Origin: Paraburkholderia sediminicola
Lineage (GTDB): Bacteria > Pseudomonadota > Gammaproteobacteria > Burkholderiales > Burkholderiaceae
Assembly (NCBI RefSeq): GCF_902859805.1
Contig: NZ_CADIKC010000003.1
Location: 310,001 to 374,000 of the forward strand
Reading direction: 5' to 3'
Length of the DNA: 64,000 nucleotides
Shown: piece after piece, positions 55,183-63,905 of the stretch
How the letters are laid out: each line of letters begins with the position of its first letter
Numbering within the stretch: position 1 is the stretch's first letter
The notes under the pieces: generated by a model
What the model was told of the DNA's origin: nothing
The model's database searches: none
The model's input: the letters and a program-made list of their open reading frames with translations, nothing else
Program-made: the position numbers and the translations under genes

Positions 55183-57030
55183 TCAGCCGCGGCGCAATTC
55201 GTTCGCCACTGTCTCCACCACGTCGCTCCACGCGCCGGGTTGCGGCTGACGCAGCAACGTTGCGCCCGGATACCACGGACTGCGCGTCTCGCCGACAAAC
55301 CAGCGCCAATCCGCGGCGAACGGCAGCATGATCCATAGCGGCTTTTTCAGTGCGCCGGCGAGGTGGGCGATCGACGTATCGATCGACACGACCGCGTCGA
55401 GCCGTTCGATGATCGCTGCGGTATCCGCAAAATCGCCGATCCGCTTGTCGAAGCGATGAATCGACGCCGCGCGCGGATGCGCGTCGAGCGCCGCGTGTTC
55501 TTCGGCGCTCAGTTCAGGTTGCAACACGATCCAGTCGATCCCTTCGAGCGCGAACAGCGGAGCGAGCGCGGCGAGCGGCATCGAACGGGTTTCATTCTGC
55601 TGGATGCGTCCTGACCACGCGATGCCGATCTTGCGCTTCGCGTGACCGCCGAGCGAGCCGCGCCATTTGCGGCCGTAAGGCGGCGGCGCGCTGAGGTAGG
55701 GCGTGCGCTCGGGAATCGTGTCGTAGGTTGTGCCGAGCGCGAGCGGCAAGCTCAGCAGCGGACATTGCAGATCCGCTGCTGGGCGCGGTGTGCCCTGGGC
55801 GATCAGCGTCACGCGCCACGCTTGCGCGGCGGGTGCAAGCAGTGGCAGCAGTTGCGGTTGCACTTCGAGCACAACGCGTGCGGCACGCTGCGCGGCCAGT
55901 GGCACGAACCGGACGAATTGCAGCGTATCGCCGAAACCCTGCTCGGCATGAACGAGAAGCGTACGTTGTTCAATCGGCTCGCCGTGCCAGCGCGGCAATG
56001 TCTGAATGACCGGCTGCGCGGTAGTTTGCAGCCGCCATTCATACTCCGGCAGCCCACGTGCGAAATCGCGCAACGCGAGCCAGGCAAGCGCGCGGTTCAT
56101 GTGTGCGGAGGCGAGATCGGGTCGCAAGCGCAGCGCCTGATCGAACGCCCGCACTGCCGCGGCATGCGCGCCCAGTGCCTGGTGTGCGGTGCCGAGACTC
56201 AGCCATGCGAGCGCGAACTGCGGATCGAGGCCGACCGCGCGCTCGAGATACGGCAGCGCTTGTGCATGGCGTCCCAGCGCCGCGAGCGCGTTGCCGAGCC
56301 CGAAGATGGTGGGCGGCAGATTCGGCTGCAAGGCGAGCGCCGTCTGGAAAGAGGCGACCGCTTCTGCGTGGCGGCCAGTGGCGTCGAGCGTATTGGCGAG
56401 ATTGAAGTGTGCGGCGACGAAACGCGGTTCGGCGGCCAGTGCCGCCTGAAAGCGCGGGATCGCCTCTTCTGCGCGGTCAAGCGCGTTCAACGACATGCCC
56501 ATGTTGTTGAGCGCACCCGCATGCCCGGGGCGAAGTTCGAGCGCGCGCTGGAACGACGCGATCGCCTCCGTATGCCGGCCGAGCGCGTGCAATGCATTGC
56601 CGAGATTGTTATGCGAAGACGGGTCGTTCGGTTGCAGGCGCAGCGACTTCTCGAAAGCGTCGGCGGCGTCTTCGTGGCGGCCCACCGACGCGTACGCATT
56701 GCCGAGGTTGTAGTGCGCCATCGGAAAAGAGGGCGCAAGCGTCAGCGCATTGCGGAACTGTTCGATGGCGTCGTCGATCTGGCCGAGCGCTTTCAGCGCA
56801 TTGCCGAGATTCAGTTGCAGCGCGGCGTCTTCCGGGCGCAGGTTCACCGCGCGCCGTACCAGCTCGGCGGCTTCTGCGTGCTGGCCCTGCTGGTGGCGCA
56901 GGACGCCCAGCAGGTGCAACGCATCGACGTGCACGGGGTTGCCCTCGAGCGTCGCGCGGTAGCCGCGTTCGGCGTCGTCGAGGCGGCCGTCACGATGCGC
57001 CGCGAAAGCGCGGTCAAATACTTGTTGCAT
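55183..57030 (-). CDS. TPR-repeat protein with C-terminal glycosyltransferase-like (GT9/GT41-like) domain (615 aa)
   Basis: About ten consecutive TPR motifs fill residues 1-340 (for example LQLNLGNALKALGQIDDAIE, AHYNLGNAYASVGRHEDAAD and LGNALHALGRHTEAIASFQR). The C-terminal 260 residues (LLVHAEQGFGDTLQFVRFVP, KIGIAWSGRIQQNETRSMPL and VVSIDTSIAHLAGALKKPLW) match the ADP-heptosyltransferase-like GT-B half. ATG 57030 is chosen; a GTG at 57078 is alternative. Such fusions are common in Burkholderiales and are associated with protein or surface glycosylation; acceptor unknown. Confidence 0.85.
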   Translation of the reverse strand: MQQVFDRAFAAHRDGRLDDAERGYRATLEGNPVHVDALHLLGVLRHQQGQHAEAAELVRRAVNLRPEDAALQLNLGNALKALGQIDDAIEQFRNALTLAPSFPMAHYNLGNAYASVGRHEDAADAFEKSLRLQPNDPSSHNNLGNALHALGRHTEAIASFQRALELRPGHAGALNNMGMSLNALDRAEEAIPRFQAALAAEPRFVAAHFNLANTLDATGRHAEAVASFQTALALQPNLPPTIFGLGNALAALGRHAQALPYLERAVGLDPQFALAWLSLGTAHQALGAHAAAVRAFDQALRLRPDLASAHMNRALAWLALRDFARGLPEYEWRLQTTAQPVIQTLPRWHGEPIEQRTLLVHAEQGFGDTLQFVRFVPLAAQRAARVVLEVQPQLLPLLAPAAQAWRVTLIAQGTPRPAADLQCPLLSLPLALGTTYDTIPERTPYLSAPPPYGRKWRGSLGGHAKRKIGIAWSGRIQQNETRSMPLAALAPLFALEGIDWIVLQPELSAEEHAALDAHPRAASIHRFDKRIGDFADTAAIIERLDAVVSIDTSIAHLAGALKKPLWIMLPFAADWRWFVGETRSPWYPGATLLRQPQPGAWSDVVETVANELRRG

Positions 57031-57124
57031 GACGGAGGGATGGCATTCGGGTGAGGCAGAGGCCGCATTTTCCCACACTCGCCGGGCTGGCCTCCAATTT
57101 GACCTGTTGTCCCGATATCTATAA

Positions 57125-57146
57125 CATATGAATGCCTGTTCATATG
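57125..57146. promoter_or_regulatory. ArsR/SmtB-type 12-2-12 operator
   Basis: CATATGAA, spacer TGCCTG, TTCATATG: a perfect 8-bp inverted repeat ending two bases before the regulator's start codon. It matches the ATATGAAxxxxxxTTCATAT consensus of ArsR/SmtB family operators. Bound repressor would block the operon. Confidence 0.8.
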
Positions 57147-57147
57147 T

Positions 57148-57516
57148 ATGTCAATGATGCCGCTTGCCATGGCTTCCGCTATCTCGCCTGTCAGTTTCGA
57201 AGACCGTCCGGTGGAGACGATCGTGCCGCTGGCCGACCTGTTTCGTCTGCTTGGTGATCCGACGCGTTTGCGCATCGTGCTTGCATGCGTTGACGAACGG
57301 CGCGCGGTCGGTGCGATCGCGGAGGGGCTGGGTCTGTCGCCGTCGCTGGTGAGTCACCATTTGCGGCTGCTGCGTGCGGCTCGGATCGTGCGCGCGGAGC
57401 GGCAGGGCAAGCAGGTGTTCTATCTTGCCGCCGACCGCCACATCAGCGCGATGCTGGCCGGCATGCTCGAGCACGTCGCCGAGCCGGCCGGCGAATTTTC
57501 TTTGGACCCGTCATGA
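57148..57516 (+). CDS. ArsR/SmtB-family metal-sensing repressor (122 aa)
   Basis: Winged helix core: FRLLGDPTRLRIVLACVDER and GLSPSLVSHHLRLLRAARIV. The C-terminal helix carries Asp96, His98, His109 and Glu112, the same spacing (2, 11, 3) as the alpha-5 zinc site of SmtB. No alpha-3 Cys motif (CxC) is present, so zinc, or cobalt/nickel, is favoured over arsenite or cadmium. It overlaps the exporter gene by four bases and has a perfect operator at its start, implying autoregulation with metal derepression. Confidence 0.9.
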   Translation: MSMMPLAMASAISPVSFEDRPVETIVPLADLFRLLGDPTRLRIVLACVDERRAVGAIAEGLGLSPSLVSHHLRLLRAARIVRAERQGKQVFYLAADRHISAMLAGMLEHVAEPAGEFSLDPS

Positions 57517-58841
57517 AGAAAATCACCACCCCGCACCGGGCCGCCGAAGAGCGCGAGGACGACCACGCGCCCGTGTGGCTCGAGGGGGAATTCGATGGCA
57601 TCGATGGCGAAGATGCGCAAGGCGACGAGAAGGGCGGTGATGCCCGCGATCGAGGCGAGCTTCGGCACGGAGCGGGTCGTCCGGAGGCAGGCGATGCGCG
57701 TGAGAGCGGCTCGCACGGGCACGAGGCGCATGAGCGTGAGGCAAGCACGCACGGTATTCGCGAGCCGGGCGCGCATGATCACGGCGCGGACCACGGCCAC
57801 GGCGCGGACCACAGCCACGGCGCCGACGGCCATAGCAGCCACGCCGACCACAACCACGGCAGCCATGCAGACCACAACCACGGCAGCCACGCCGGCCACA
57901 ACCACAGCGCCCACAACCACGGCAGCCACGGCAGCCACGCCGGCCACAGCCACGCCCACGCACCCGCCCCAGGCCACGGCCGCGCCTTCGCACTCGCCGT
58001 TGGGCTGAACGTAGCAATCGTGCTGGTTCAAGCCGTCTACGGTGTAATCGCGCATTCCACCGCGCTGCTCGCCGACGCCGGCCACAATCTCTCCGACGTG
58101 CTCGGCCTGTTGCTCGCCTGGGGCGCAACCTGGCTCGCCGCGCGTCGTCCGTCAGCGCGCTACACCTTCGGCTACGGCAGTTCGTCGATCCTGGCGTCGC
58201 TCGCCAATGCGGCGTTGCTGCTGTTCGCGTGCGGCGTGATCGTCGCCGAGGCAATCGGACGCCTGATGAATCCGGCACCCGTCGCAGGACTCGTGGTGTT
58301 CGTCGTCGCGACGGTCGGCGTGGTCGTCAACGGCTTCTCGGCGTGGCTCTTCATGCGCGGCCAGAAGGAAGATCTGAACATTCGCGGCGCGTTCCTGCAT
58401 ATGGCCGCGGACGCCGCCATCTCGGCGGCGGTCGCGATCAGCGGCCTCGTCATTCTCTATACCAACTGGACGTGGCTCGACCCGGTGATGAGCCTCTTCG
58501 TGGTCGCGGTGGTGGTGGTCGGCACGTGGGGCCTGCTGCGCGATTCGGTGCGCATGGCGCTCGACGCCGTGCCGCCCGGCGTCAATCTGCAGGATATCCG
58601 CGACTATCTCGGCGGACAGCCTGGCGTCACCGACGTGCACGACCTGCACGTCTGGGCGCTGTCGACCACCGGCAATGCGCTCAGCGCGCATCTGGTGATG
58701 CCGGCAGGCCATCCCGGCGACGAATCGATCGACGCCATCGTCGTCACACTGCGCGAACGTTTTTCGATGCAGCACGCCACGCTGCAAGTCGATCTCGGCA
58801 CCACCGAGCATCGATGCGCAATGGATCATCCCCACGATTGA
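57513..58841 (+). CDS. CDF-family cation efflux protein with very long His-rich N-terminus (442 aa)
   Basis: Residues about 155-370 form six spans with the metal-site HxxxD/DxxxD motifs (LLADAGHNLSDVLGLLLAWG and FLHMAADAAISAAVAI). The cytosolic C-terminal domain (VTDVHDLHVWALSTTGNALS) follows. This is typical of zinc exporters such as CzcD/ZitB/DmeF. The first 155 residues are hydrophilic, and residues about 85-152 are a repetitive His/Asn/Ser/Gly array (HADHNHGSHADHNHGSHAG). It exports Zn2+ or related ions from the cytoplasm under ArsR control. Confidence 0.92.
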   Translation: MKKITTPHRAAEEREDDHAPVWLEGEFDGIDGEDAQGDEKGGDARDRGELRHGAGRPEAGDARESGSHGHEAHEREASTHGIREPGAHDHGADHGHGADHSHGADGHSSHADHNHGSHADHNHGSHAGHNHSAHNHGSHGSHAGHSHAHAPAPGHGRAFALAVGLNVAIVLVQAVYGVIAHSTALLADAGHNLSDVLGLLLAWGATWLAARRPSARYTFGYGSSSILASLANAALLLFACGVIVAEAIGRLMNPAPVAGLVVFVVATVGVVVNGFSAWLFMRGQKEDLNIRGAFLHMAADAAISAAVAISGLVILYTNWTWLDPVMSLFVVAVVVVGTWGLLRDSVRMALDAVPPGVNLQDIRDYLGGQPGVTDVHDLHVWALSTTGNALSAHLVMPAGHPGDESIDAIVVTLRERFSMQHATLQVDLGTTEHRCAMDHPHD

Positions 58842-58909
58842 TGCAGCGCACCGTTGAGCGGATTATGGGCGGCGTACACTAGAACGATCTGTTGCCTCCG
58901 GAGTCCCGC

Positions 58910-60634
58910 ATGGACGCTGCCGCACACGATGCGTCGCCGGTGCTGATCGTTGGGGCGGGTCCGACCGGGCTCGCCGCGGCAATGAGTCTGGCGCGTGCCC
59001 ACATCCCCGTGCGTCTGATCGACAAAGCGCTGCAACCGAACCCGTATTCACGGGCCATCGGCATTCAGGCGCGCACGCTCGAACTGTTTGAACAGCACCG
59101 CCTGATCGAGCCGTTTCTCGACCTCGGTCATCGCGCACGCATCGCCAATCTTTTTTCCAATGGCATGCGTCTCGCGCGACTCGATTTCGATCCGCTGCGC
59201 ACGCGCTATCCCTATCTGCTGTTTCTCGATCAATCCGTAACCGAACGTTTGCTGACGGAGCATCTCGCGACGCTCGGCGTGACGGTCGAACGCGGCGTTG
59301 AGCTGATGATGTTCGTGCAGGGTTCCGCCAGCATTCAGGTGACGTTGCGTCGTGCGGACGGCCATACCGAGACGCTGCGCCCGTCGTACGTGATCGCGGC
59401 TGACGGCGCGCATAGCACGATCCGCCACCGGCTCGGCTTGAGCTTTGCGGGCAGCACCTTCGAGCAGACGTTCCTGCTGGCCGATGTGCATGCCGAAACC
59501 GATTGGCCCGAGGACGAATTCCATATCTTCGCGTCGGGCGAGGGTCTCGTCGCACTGTTCCCGATGGGGCATGGCCGTCATCGTCTGATTGCGGACCATC
59601 CGGTCGAACCGACTCCGGTCCCGCCGCCGGCCACGCCCGCGGTTCTCGGCGAGCCGCCGCTCAACCACGTCTCGCCGCCTTCGCTCGCGGAATGCAAGAC
59701 GCTGGTCGCCCGGCGCGTGCGGGAACGCGTCGACGTGTCGGAGCTGGCATGGTCGTCGTATTTCCATCTGAACAGCAGAATGGTGGAGCGGCTGCGCGTC
59801 GGCCGCATCTTCCTTGCCGGGGACGCGGCCCACGTACACAGCCCGGCCGGCGCGCAAGGGATGAACACGGGCATTCAGGAAGCGTTCAATCTGGGCTGGA
59901 AGATCGCGCGCGTTCTGAAAGGGGCGGCGCCTGACCGTCTGCTCGACACGTATCACAACGAACGGCATCCGATCGAGCGCGACGTGCTGCGGCAAACGGG
60001 CTTCATCACGCATATGGCCGAGGCCGATCATGGACCGCTGAAGCTGCTGCGCGAGCGCGTGATGCCGGTGCTGGCCGCGCTCGGTCCGCTGCGCGATGCG
60101 GCGCGTATGACCATCAGCGAGTTGTCGGTCCAGTATCGGCGCAGCCCGTTGACGCTCGAACGCCTGCTCGACGGCGGCCCGCGTGCCGGCGAGCGCGCGC
60201 CGGATGCGCTAGTGCACGTAGTGGATGGGCCGCTTGGCCGCGCGCCGGGTGTCGGTTGCATTTTCGATCTGCACGATCCGGCGTTTTTCTCGTTGTTCCT
60301 GCTCGTCCCGCCGCTGGCCGTCGACGACACGCCGCTCGATCCGGCCGCGAAGCACGCATCGCCGCCGGACCCGGAACTGGAGCGGCTGGCTGCGGAGGTC
60401 GAGAGATTGCTGCCGGGTGCGGTTCGCATCTGGCGCGTGACGGATACGAGCGGCGAGGGCGGCCCGGCGCTGTCCGAATCGTATGGGCGCACACGGCCGT
60501 CGTTCTATCTGGTGCGGCCGGACGGTTACATCAGCGCGCGTGGACGCACGGGGTCCGACCTGCACGGCTTGCTGCGGCACTGCGAAGCGTGGTTCGCCGT
60601 GGGTGGGGTGATACCGGAGCAGGCGGCGCTGTGA
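58910..60634 (+). CDS. FAD-dependent aromatic monooxygenase, PheA/TfdB (PHBH-like) family (574 aa)
   Basis: FAD motif LIVGAGPTGLAAAMSLARAH, DG motif YVIAADGAHSTIRHRLG and the GD motif IFLAGDAAHVHSPAGAQGMN. A C-terminal thioredoxin-like domain (GRAPGVGCIFDLHDPAFF, then YLVRPDGYISARGR) is typical of phenol-type hydroxylases. Hydroxylates an aromatic or related substrate using NAD(P)H. ATG 58910 with GGAG at 7 bases. Not coupled to other genes; substrate unknown. Confidence 0.88.
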   Translation: MDAAAHDASPVLIVGAGPTGLAAAMSLARAHIPVRLIDKALQPNPYSRAIGIQARTLELFEQHRLIEPFLDLGHRARIANLFSNGMRLARLDFDPLRTRYPYLLFLDQSVTERLLTEHLATLGVTVERGVELMMFVQGSASIQVTLRRADGHTETLRPSYVIAADGAHSTIRHRLGLSFAGSTFEQTFLLADVHAETDWPEDEFHIFASGEGLVALFPMGHGRHRLIADHPVEPTPVPPPATPAVLGEPPLNHVSPPSLAECKTLVARRVRERVDVSELAWSSYFHLNSRMVERLRVGRIFLAGDAAHVHSPAGAQGMNTGIQEAFNLGWKIARVLKGAAPDRLLDTYHNERHPIERDVLRQTGFITHMAEADHGPLKLLRERVMPVLAALGPLRDAARMTISELSVQYRRSPLTLERLLDGGPRAGERAPDALVHVVDGPLGRAPGVGCIFDLHDPAFFSLFLLVPPLAVDDTPLDPAAKHASPPDPELERLAAEVERLLPGAVRIWRVTDTSGEGGPALSESYGRTRPSFYLVRPDGYISARGRTGSDLHGLLRHCEAWFAVGGVIPEQAAL

Positions 60635-60655
60635 GGTAGCGCCGCCTGTCTTCGC

Positions 60656-60907
60656 TTAAACCGCAGCCGCAGCAGCCGGCGTCAGGCTGTCGCGATGCTT
60701 GACGAGCGCTTCCCTGACGATGCCCGACATCTCGACGCCGCTCGCATCCGGCTCATCGAGCGCCGCCAGCAAAGCGCGCCGCATGCGCGGCTCCCAGAAG
60801 CGGCGGATATGATCGGCGATGCCGGCGAGTGCTTCCTCACGGTCCGGCATCGAATCGAAAAAATCGCCGATCCGGTTCGCCATGTCGATCAGATTCTGAC
60901 TGTCCAT
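60656..60907 (-). CDS. fdsD: Formate dehydrogenase delta subunit (83 aa)
   Basis: MDSQNLIDMANRIGDFFDSM, then PDREEALAGIADHIRRFWEPRM is the characteristic FdsD sequence. ATG 60907 has GAGG at 5 bases; it begins nine bases after the fdsA stop region. FdsD is a small subunit of the soluble NAD-dependent formate dehydrogenase FdsABG(CD), needed for assembly or activity. End of the operon. Confidence 0.9.
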   Translation of the reverse strand: MDSQNLIDMANRIGDFFDSMPDREEALAGIADHIRRFWEPRMRRALLAALDEPDASGVEMSGIVREALVKHRDSLTPAAAAAV

Positions 60908-60915
60908 GGCTTGCC

Positions 60916-63891
60916 TCACTTACCCGACGTTGCGTTGGCCAACTCGCGCTGCTTCAGCAGATCGAGCTGCTCCGTGTTGAAGCGCGAGTAGTCCTGCTGC
61001 CATTGCGACGGCTGTTCGACCGGCATCACCTGCACCGCCGTCACCTTGTACTCGGGACAGTTGGTGGCCCAGTCCGAGCTATCGGTGGTGATCACGTTCG
61101 CGCCCGATTCGGGGAAGTGGAACGTCGTGTAGACGACGCCCGGTTGCATCCGCTCGGTCACCTTCGCGCGCAATACGGTTTGTCCCGCGCGCGATTCGAT
61201 GCCGACCCAATCGTCATTCCTGATGCCGCGTTCTTCTGCGTCGTGCGGATGGATCTCGAGACGGTCTTCGTCGTGCCAGCGCGAATTCTCGGTACGGCGT
61301 GTCTGCGCGCCGACGTTGTACTGCGACAGAATGCGGCCTGTGGTGAGCAGCAGCGGGAACTTGCGCGTGACCTTTTCCGGCGTGGCGATGAACTTCGTGA
61401 TCACGAACTTGCCCTTACCGCGCACGAAGGTGTCGATGTGCATGGTCGGCGTACCGTCGGGCGCGTCCTCGTTGCATGGCCACTGGATGCTGCCGAGCTC
61501 GTCGAGCTTCCTGTACGACACGCCATGGAAGGTCGGCGTGAGACGTGCGATCTCGTCCATGATCTGCGACGGATGCGCGTAGTCCATTTCATAACCGAGT
61601 GCGCGCGCGAGCATCACCGTAACTTCCCAGTCGGCGTAACCCGGCACCGGCGGCATCACCTTGCGCACGCGCGAGATGCGGCGTTCCGCGTTGGTGAAGG
61701 TGCCGTCCTTCTCGAGGAACGAGGAACCCGGCAGCAGGACATGCGCGTACTTAGCGGTTTCGTTGAGGAAAATGTCCTGTACGACGATGCATTCCATCGA
61801 CGACAGCGCCGCCGACACGTGATGCGTGTTCGGATCGGATTGCACGATGTCCTCGCCCTGGCAGTACAGGCCCTTGAAGGTGCCGTGCACGGCGGCGTCG
61901 AACATGTTCGGAATGCGCAGGCCTGGTTCGGGCTGCAGCGTGACGTTCCATGCTTCCTCGAACAATGCACGCGTGATCGAATCGCTGATGTGGCGATAGC
62001 CCGGCAGTTCGTGCGGGAACGAGCCCATGTCGCACGAACCCTGCACGTTGTTCTGCCCGCGCAGCGGGTTCACGCCGACGCCTTCGCGGCCGATGTTGCC
62101 AGTCGCCATCGCCAGATTTGCGATGCCCATCACCATCGTCGAACCTTGCGCGTGTTCGGTGACGCCGAGGCCGTAATAGATCGCGGCATTGCCGCCGGTG
62201 GCATAGATGCGGGCGGCTTCGCGGATGGATGCGGCGGGCACGCCCGTGAGTTCTTCGGTCGCTTCCGGCGCATTCTCTGGCAGGGCGACGAACGCACGCC
62301 ATTGCTCGAACGCGCGCGTTTCGCAGCGCTCGGCGATGAAGGCTTCGTTCAGCAAGCCTTCGGTCACGATCACATGCGCGAGTGCATTGACCACGGCGAC
62401 GTTGGTGCCCGGACGCAATTGCAAATGATGTGAAGCCTTGACGTGCGGCGTGTCGACGATATCGATGCGGCGCGGATCGACCACGATCAGCTTCGCGCCT
62501 TCGCGGATACGGCGCTTCATGCGCGAGCCGAACACCGGGTGGCCGTCGGTCGGATTGGCGCCGATCACCATGATGACGTCGGCCTTGTCGACCGAGGCGA
62601 AGGTCTGCGTGCCAGCCGATTCGCCCAGCGTGGTCTTCAGGCCATAGCCAGTCGGCGAATGGCAGACGCGCGCGCAGGTGTCGACGTTGTTGTTGCCGAA
62701 CGCGGCGCGCACGAGTTTCTGTACGAGATACGTTTCTTCGTTCGTGCAGCGCGACGACGTAATGCCGCCGATCGAATCGCGGCCGTGCTTCGCCTGAATG
62801 CGGCGGAATTCCGACGCCGCGTACGTGAGCGCTTCTTCCCAGCTGACTTCACGCCACGGATCCGTGATCTTCGCGCGGATCATCGGCTTGGTGATGCGGT
62901 CCTTGTGCGTCGCGTAGCCCCAGGCGAAGCGGCCCTTCACACACGCGTGGCCTTCGTTGGCCTGGCCGTTCTTGTGCGGCACCATCCGCACGACCTGGTT
63001 GCCCTTCATCTCGGCCTTGAACGAGCAGCCGACGCCGCAATACGCGCACGTGGTGACCACCGAATGTTCGGACTGGCCGAGCATGATGACGGTTTTCTCC
63101 TGCAAGGTCGCAGTGGGGCATGCAGCGACGCATGCGCCGCACGACACGCATTCCGATTCCATGAACGGCTTGTTTTCGCTCGCGGCGACGCGCGATTCGA
63201 AACCGCGCCCGGCGATGGTCAGTGCGAACGTGCCCTGCGTTTCTTCGCACGCGCGTACGCAGCGATTGCAGACGATGCACTTCGACGGATCGTACGTGAA
63301 GTACGGATTCGATTCGTCCTTCTTGTCCTTCAGATGGTTCGCGCCATCGAAGCCGTAGCGCACTTCGCGCAGGCCGGTGACACCTGCCATGTCCTGCAAT
63401 TCGCAGTCGCCGTTGGCGGGGCAGGTCAGGCAGTCGAGCGGGTGATCGGAGATATACAACTCCATCACGTTACGGCGCAGCGATTGCAGACGATCGGTTT
63501 GCGTGCGGACCTTCATGCCGGCTTCGACAGGCGTCGTGCACGAAGCGGGATAGCCGCGTTTGCCTTCGATCTCGACGAGGCACAAACGGCACGAGCCGAA
63601 CGGTTCGAGCGAATCGGTCGCGCAGAGCTTGGGTACGTTGACGCCGGCTTCGACGGCGGCGCGCATCACGGACGTGCCGGCCGGAACCGTCACGGCCTGG
63701 CCGTCGATTTCCAGCGTGACGTCGACGTCGGCATGACGCGCGGGTGTGCCGTAGTCGGTGTCGTCAAAGAACGAACGGGGCGCACGTTGCGCTTGTGCCT
63801 GCGATTTGCACGCGCAATTACCGGAGCCGCAGCCGCCCCCAACGGGGACTTCCTTCGGGGCGCCGGCAGGGGAGTTGAGCACATCGGACAT
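60916..63891 (-). CDS. fdsA: NAD-dependent formate dehydrogenase, catalytic alpha subunit (991 aa)
   Basis: N-terminal [2Fe-2S] domain (ATDSLEPFGSCRLCLVEIEG), His-Cys and 4Fe-4S clusters (CLTCPANGDCELQD, CIVCNRCVRACEETQ, CVSCGACVAACPT). The molybdopterin domain follows from about 280. Active-site segment TCARVCHSPTGYG carries Cys, not selenocysteine, as the Mo ligand. Oxidises formate to CO2. Start ATG 63891 has AGGAG. The first 35 residues include a Gly/Cys stretch (GGGCGSGNCACKSQ) beyond the core. It lies 14 bp after fdsB. Confidence 0.95.
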   Translation of the reverse strand: MSDVLNSPAGAPKEVPVGGGCGSGNCACKSQAQAQRAPRSFFDDTDYGTPARHADVDVTLEIDGQAVTVPAGTSVMRAAVEAGVNVPKLCATDSLEPFGSCRLCLVEIEGKRGYPASCTTPVEAGMKVRTQTDRLQSLRRNVMELYISDHPLDCLTCPANGDCELQDMAGVTGLREVRYGFDGANHLKDKKDESNPYFTYDPSKCIVCNRCVRACEETQGTFALTIAGRGFESRVAASENKPFMESECVSCGACVAACPTATLQEKTVIMLGQSEHSVVTTCAYCGVGCSFKAEMKGNQVVRMVPHKNGQANEGHACVKGRFAWGYATHKDRITKPMIRAKITDPWREVSWEEALTYAASEFRRIQAKHGRDSIGGITSSRCTNEETYLVQKLVRAAFGNNNVDTCARVCHSPTGYGLKTTLGESAGTQTFASVDKADVIMVIGANPTDGHPVFGSRMKRRIREGAKLIVVDPRRIDIVDTPHVKASHHLQLRPGTNVAVVNALAHVIVTEGLLNEAFIAERCETRAFEQWRAFVALPENAPEATEELTGVPAASIREAARIYATGGNAAIYYGLGVTEHAQGSTMVMGIANLAMATGNIGREGVGVNPLRGQNNVQGSCDMGSFPHELPGYRHISDSITRALFEEAWNVTLQPEPGLRIPNMFDAAVHGTFKGLYCQGEDIVQSDPNTHHVSAALSSMECIVVQDIFLNETAKYAHVLLPGSSFLEKDGTFTNAERRISRVRKVMPPVPGYADWEVTVMLARALGYEMDYAHPSQIMDEIARLTPTFHGVSYRKLDELGSIQWPCNEDAPDGTPTMHIDTFVRGKGKFVITKFIATPEKVTRKFPLLLTTGRILSQYNVGAQTRRTENSRWHDEDRLEIHPHDAEERGIRNDDWVGIESRAGQTVLRAKVTERMQPGVVYTTFHFPESGANVITTDSSDWATNCPEYKVTAVQVMPVEQPSQWQQDYSRFNTEQLDLLKQRELANATSGK

Positions 63892-63905
63892 GTGAAGCTC
63901 CTGGG

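Noticed and set aside
57780..57970. Regular ~30-base repeats considered as a CRISPR or intergenic repeat
   Set aside because: They lie in frame inside the CDF exporter gene and encode the His-rich N-terminal array.
60829..62433. 534-codon + strand frame opposite fdsA
   Set aside because: fdsA is unambiguous; this frame is its mirror and carries no domain.
62660..62700. Possible selenocysteine site in formate dehydrogenase
   Set aside because: The active-site codon gives Cys in TCARVCHSPT; no in-frame TGA is present.
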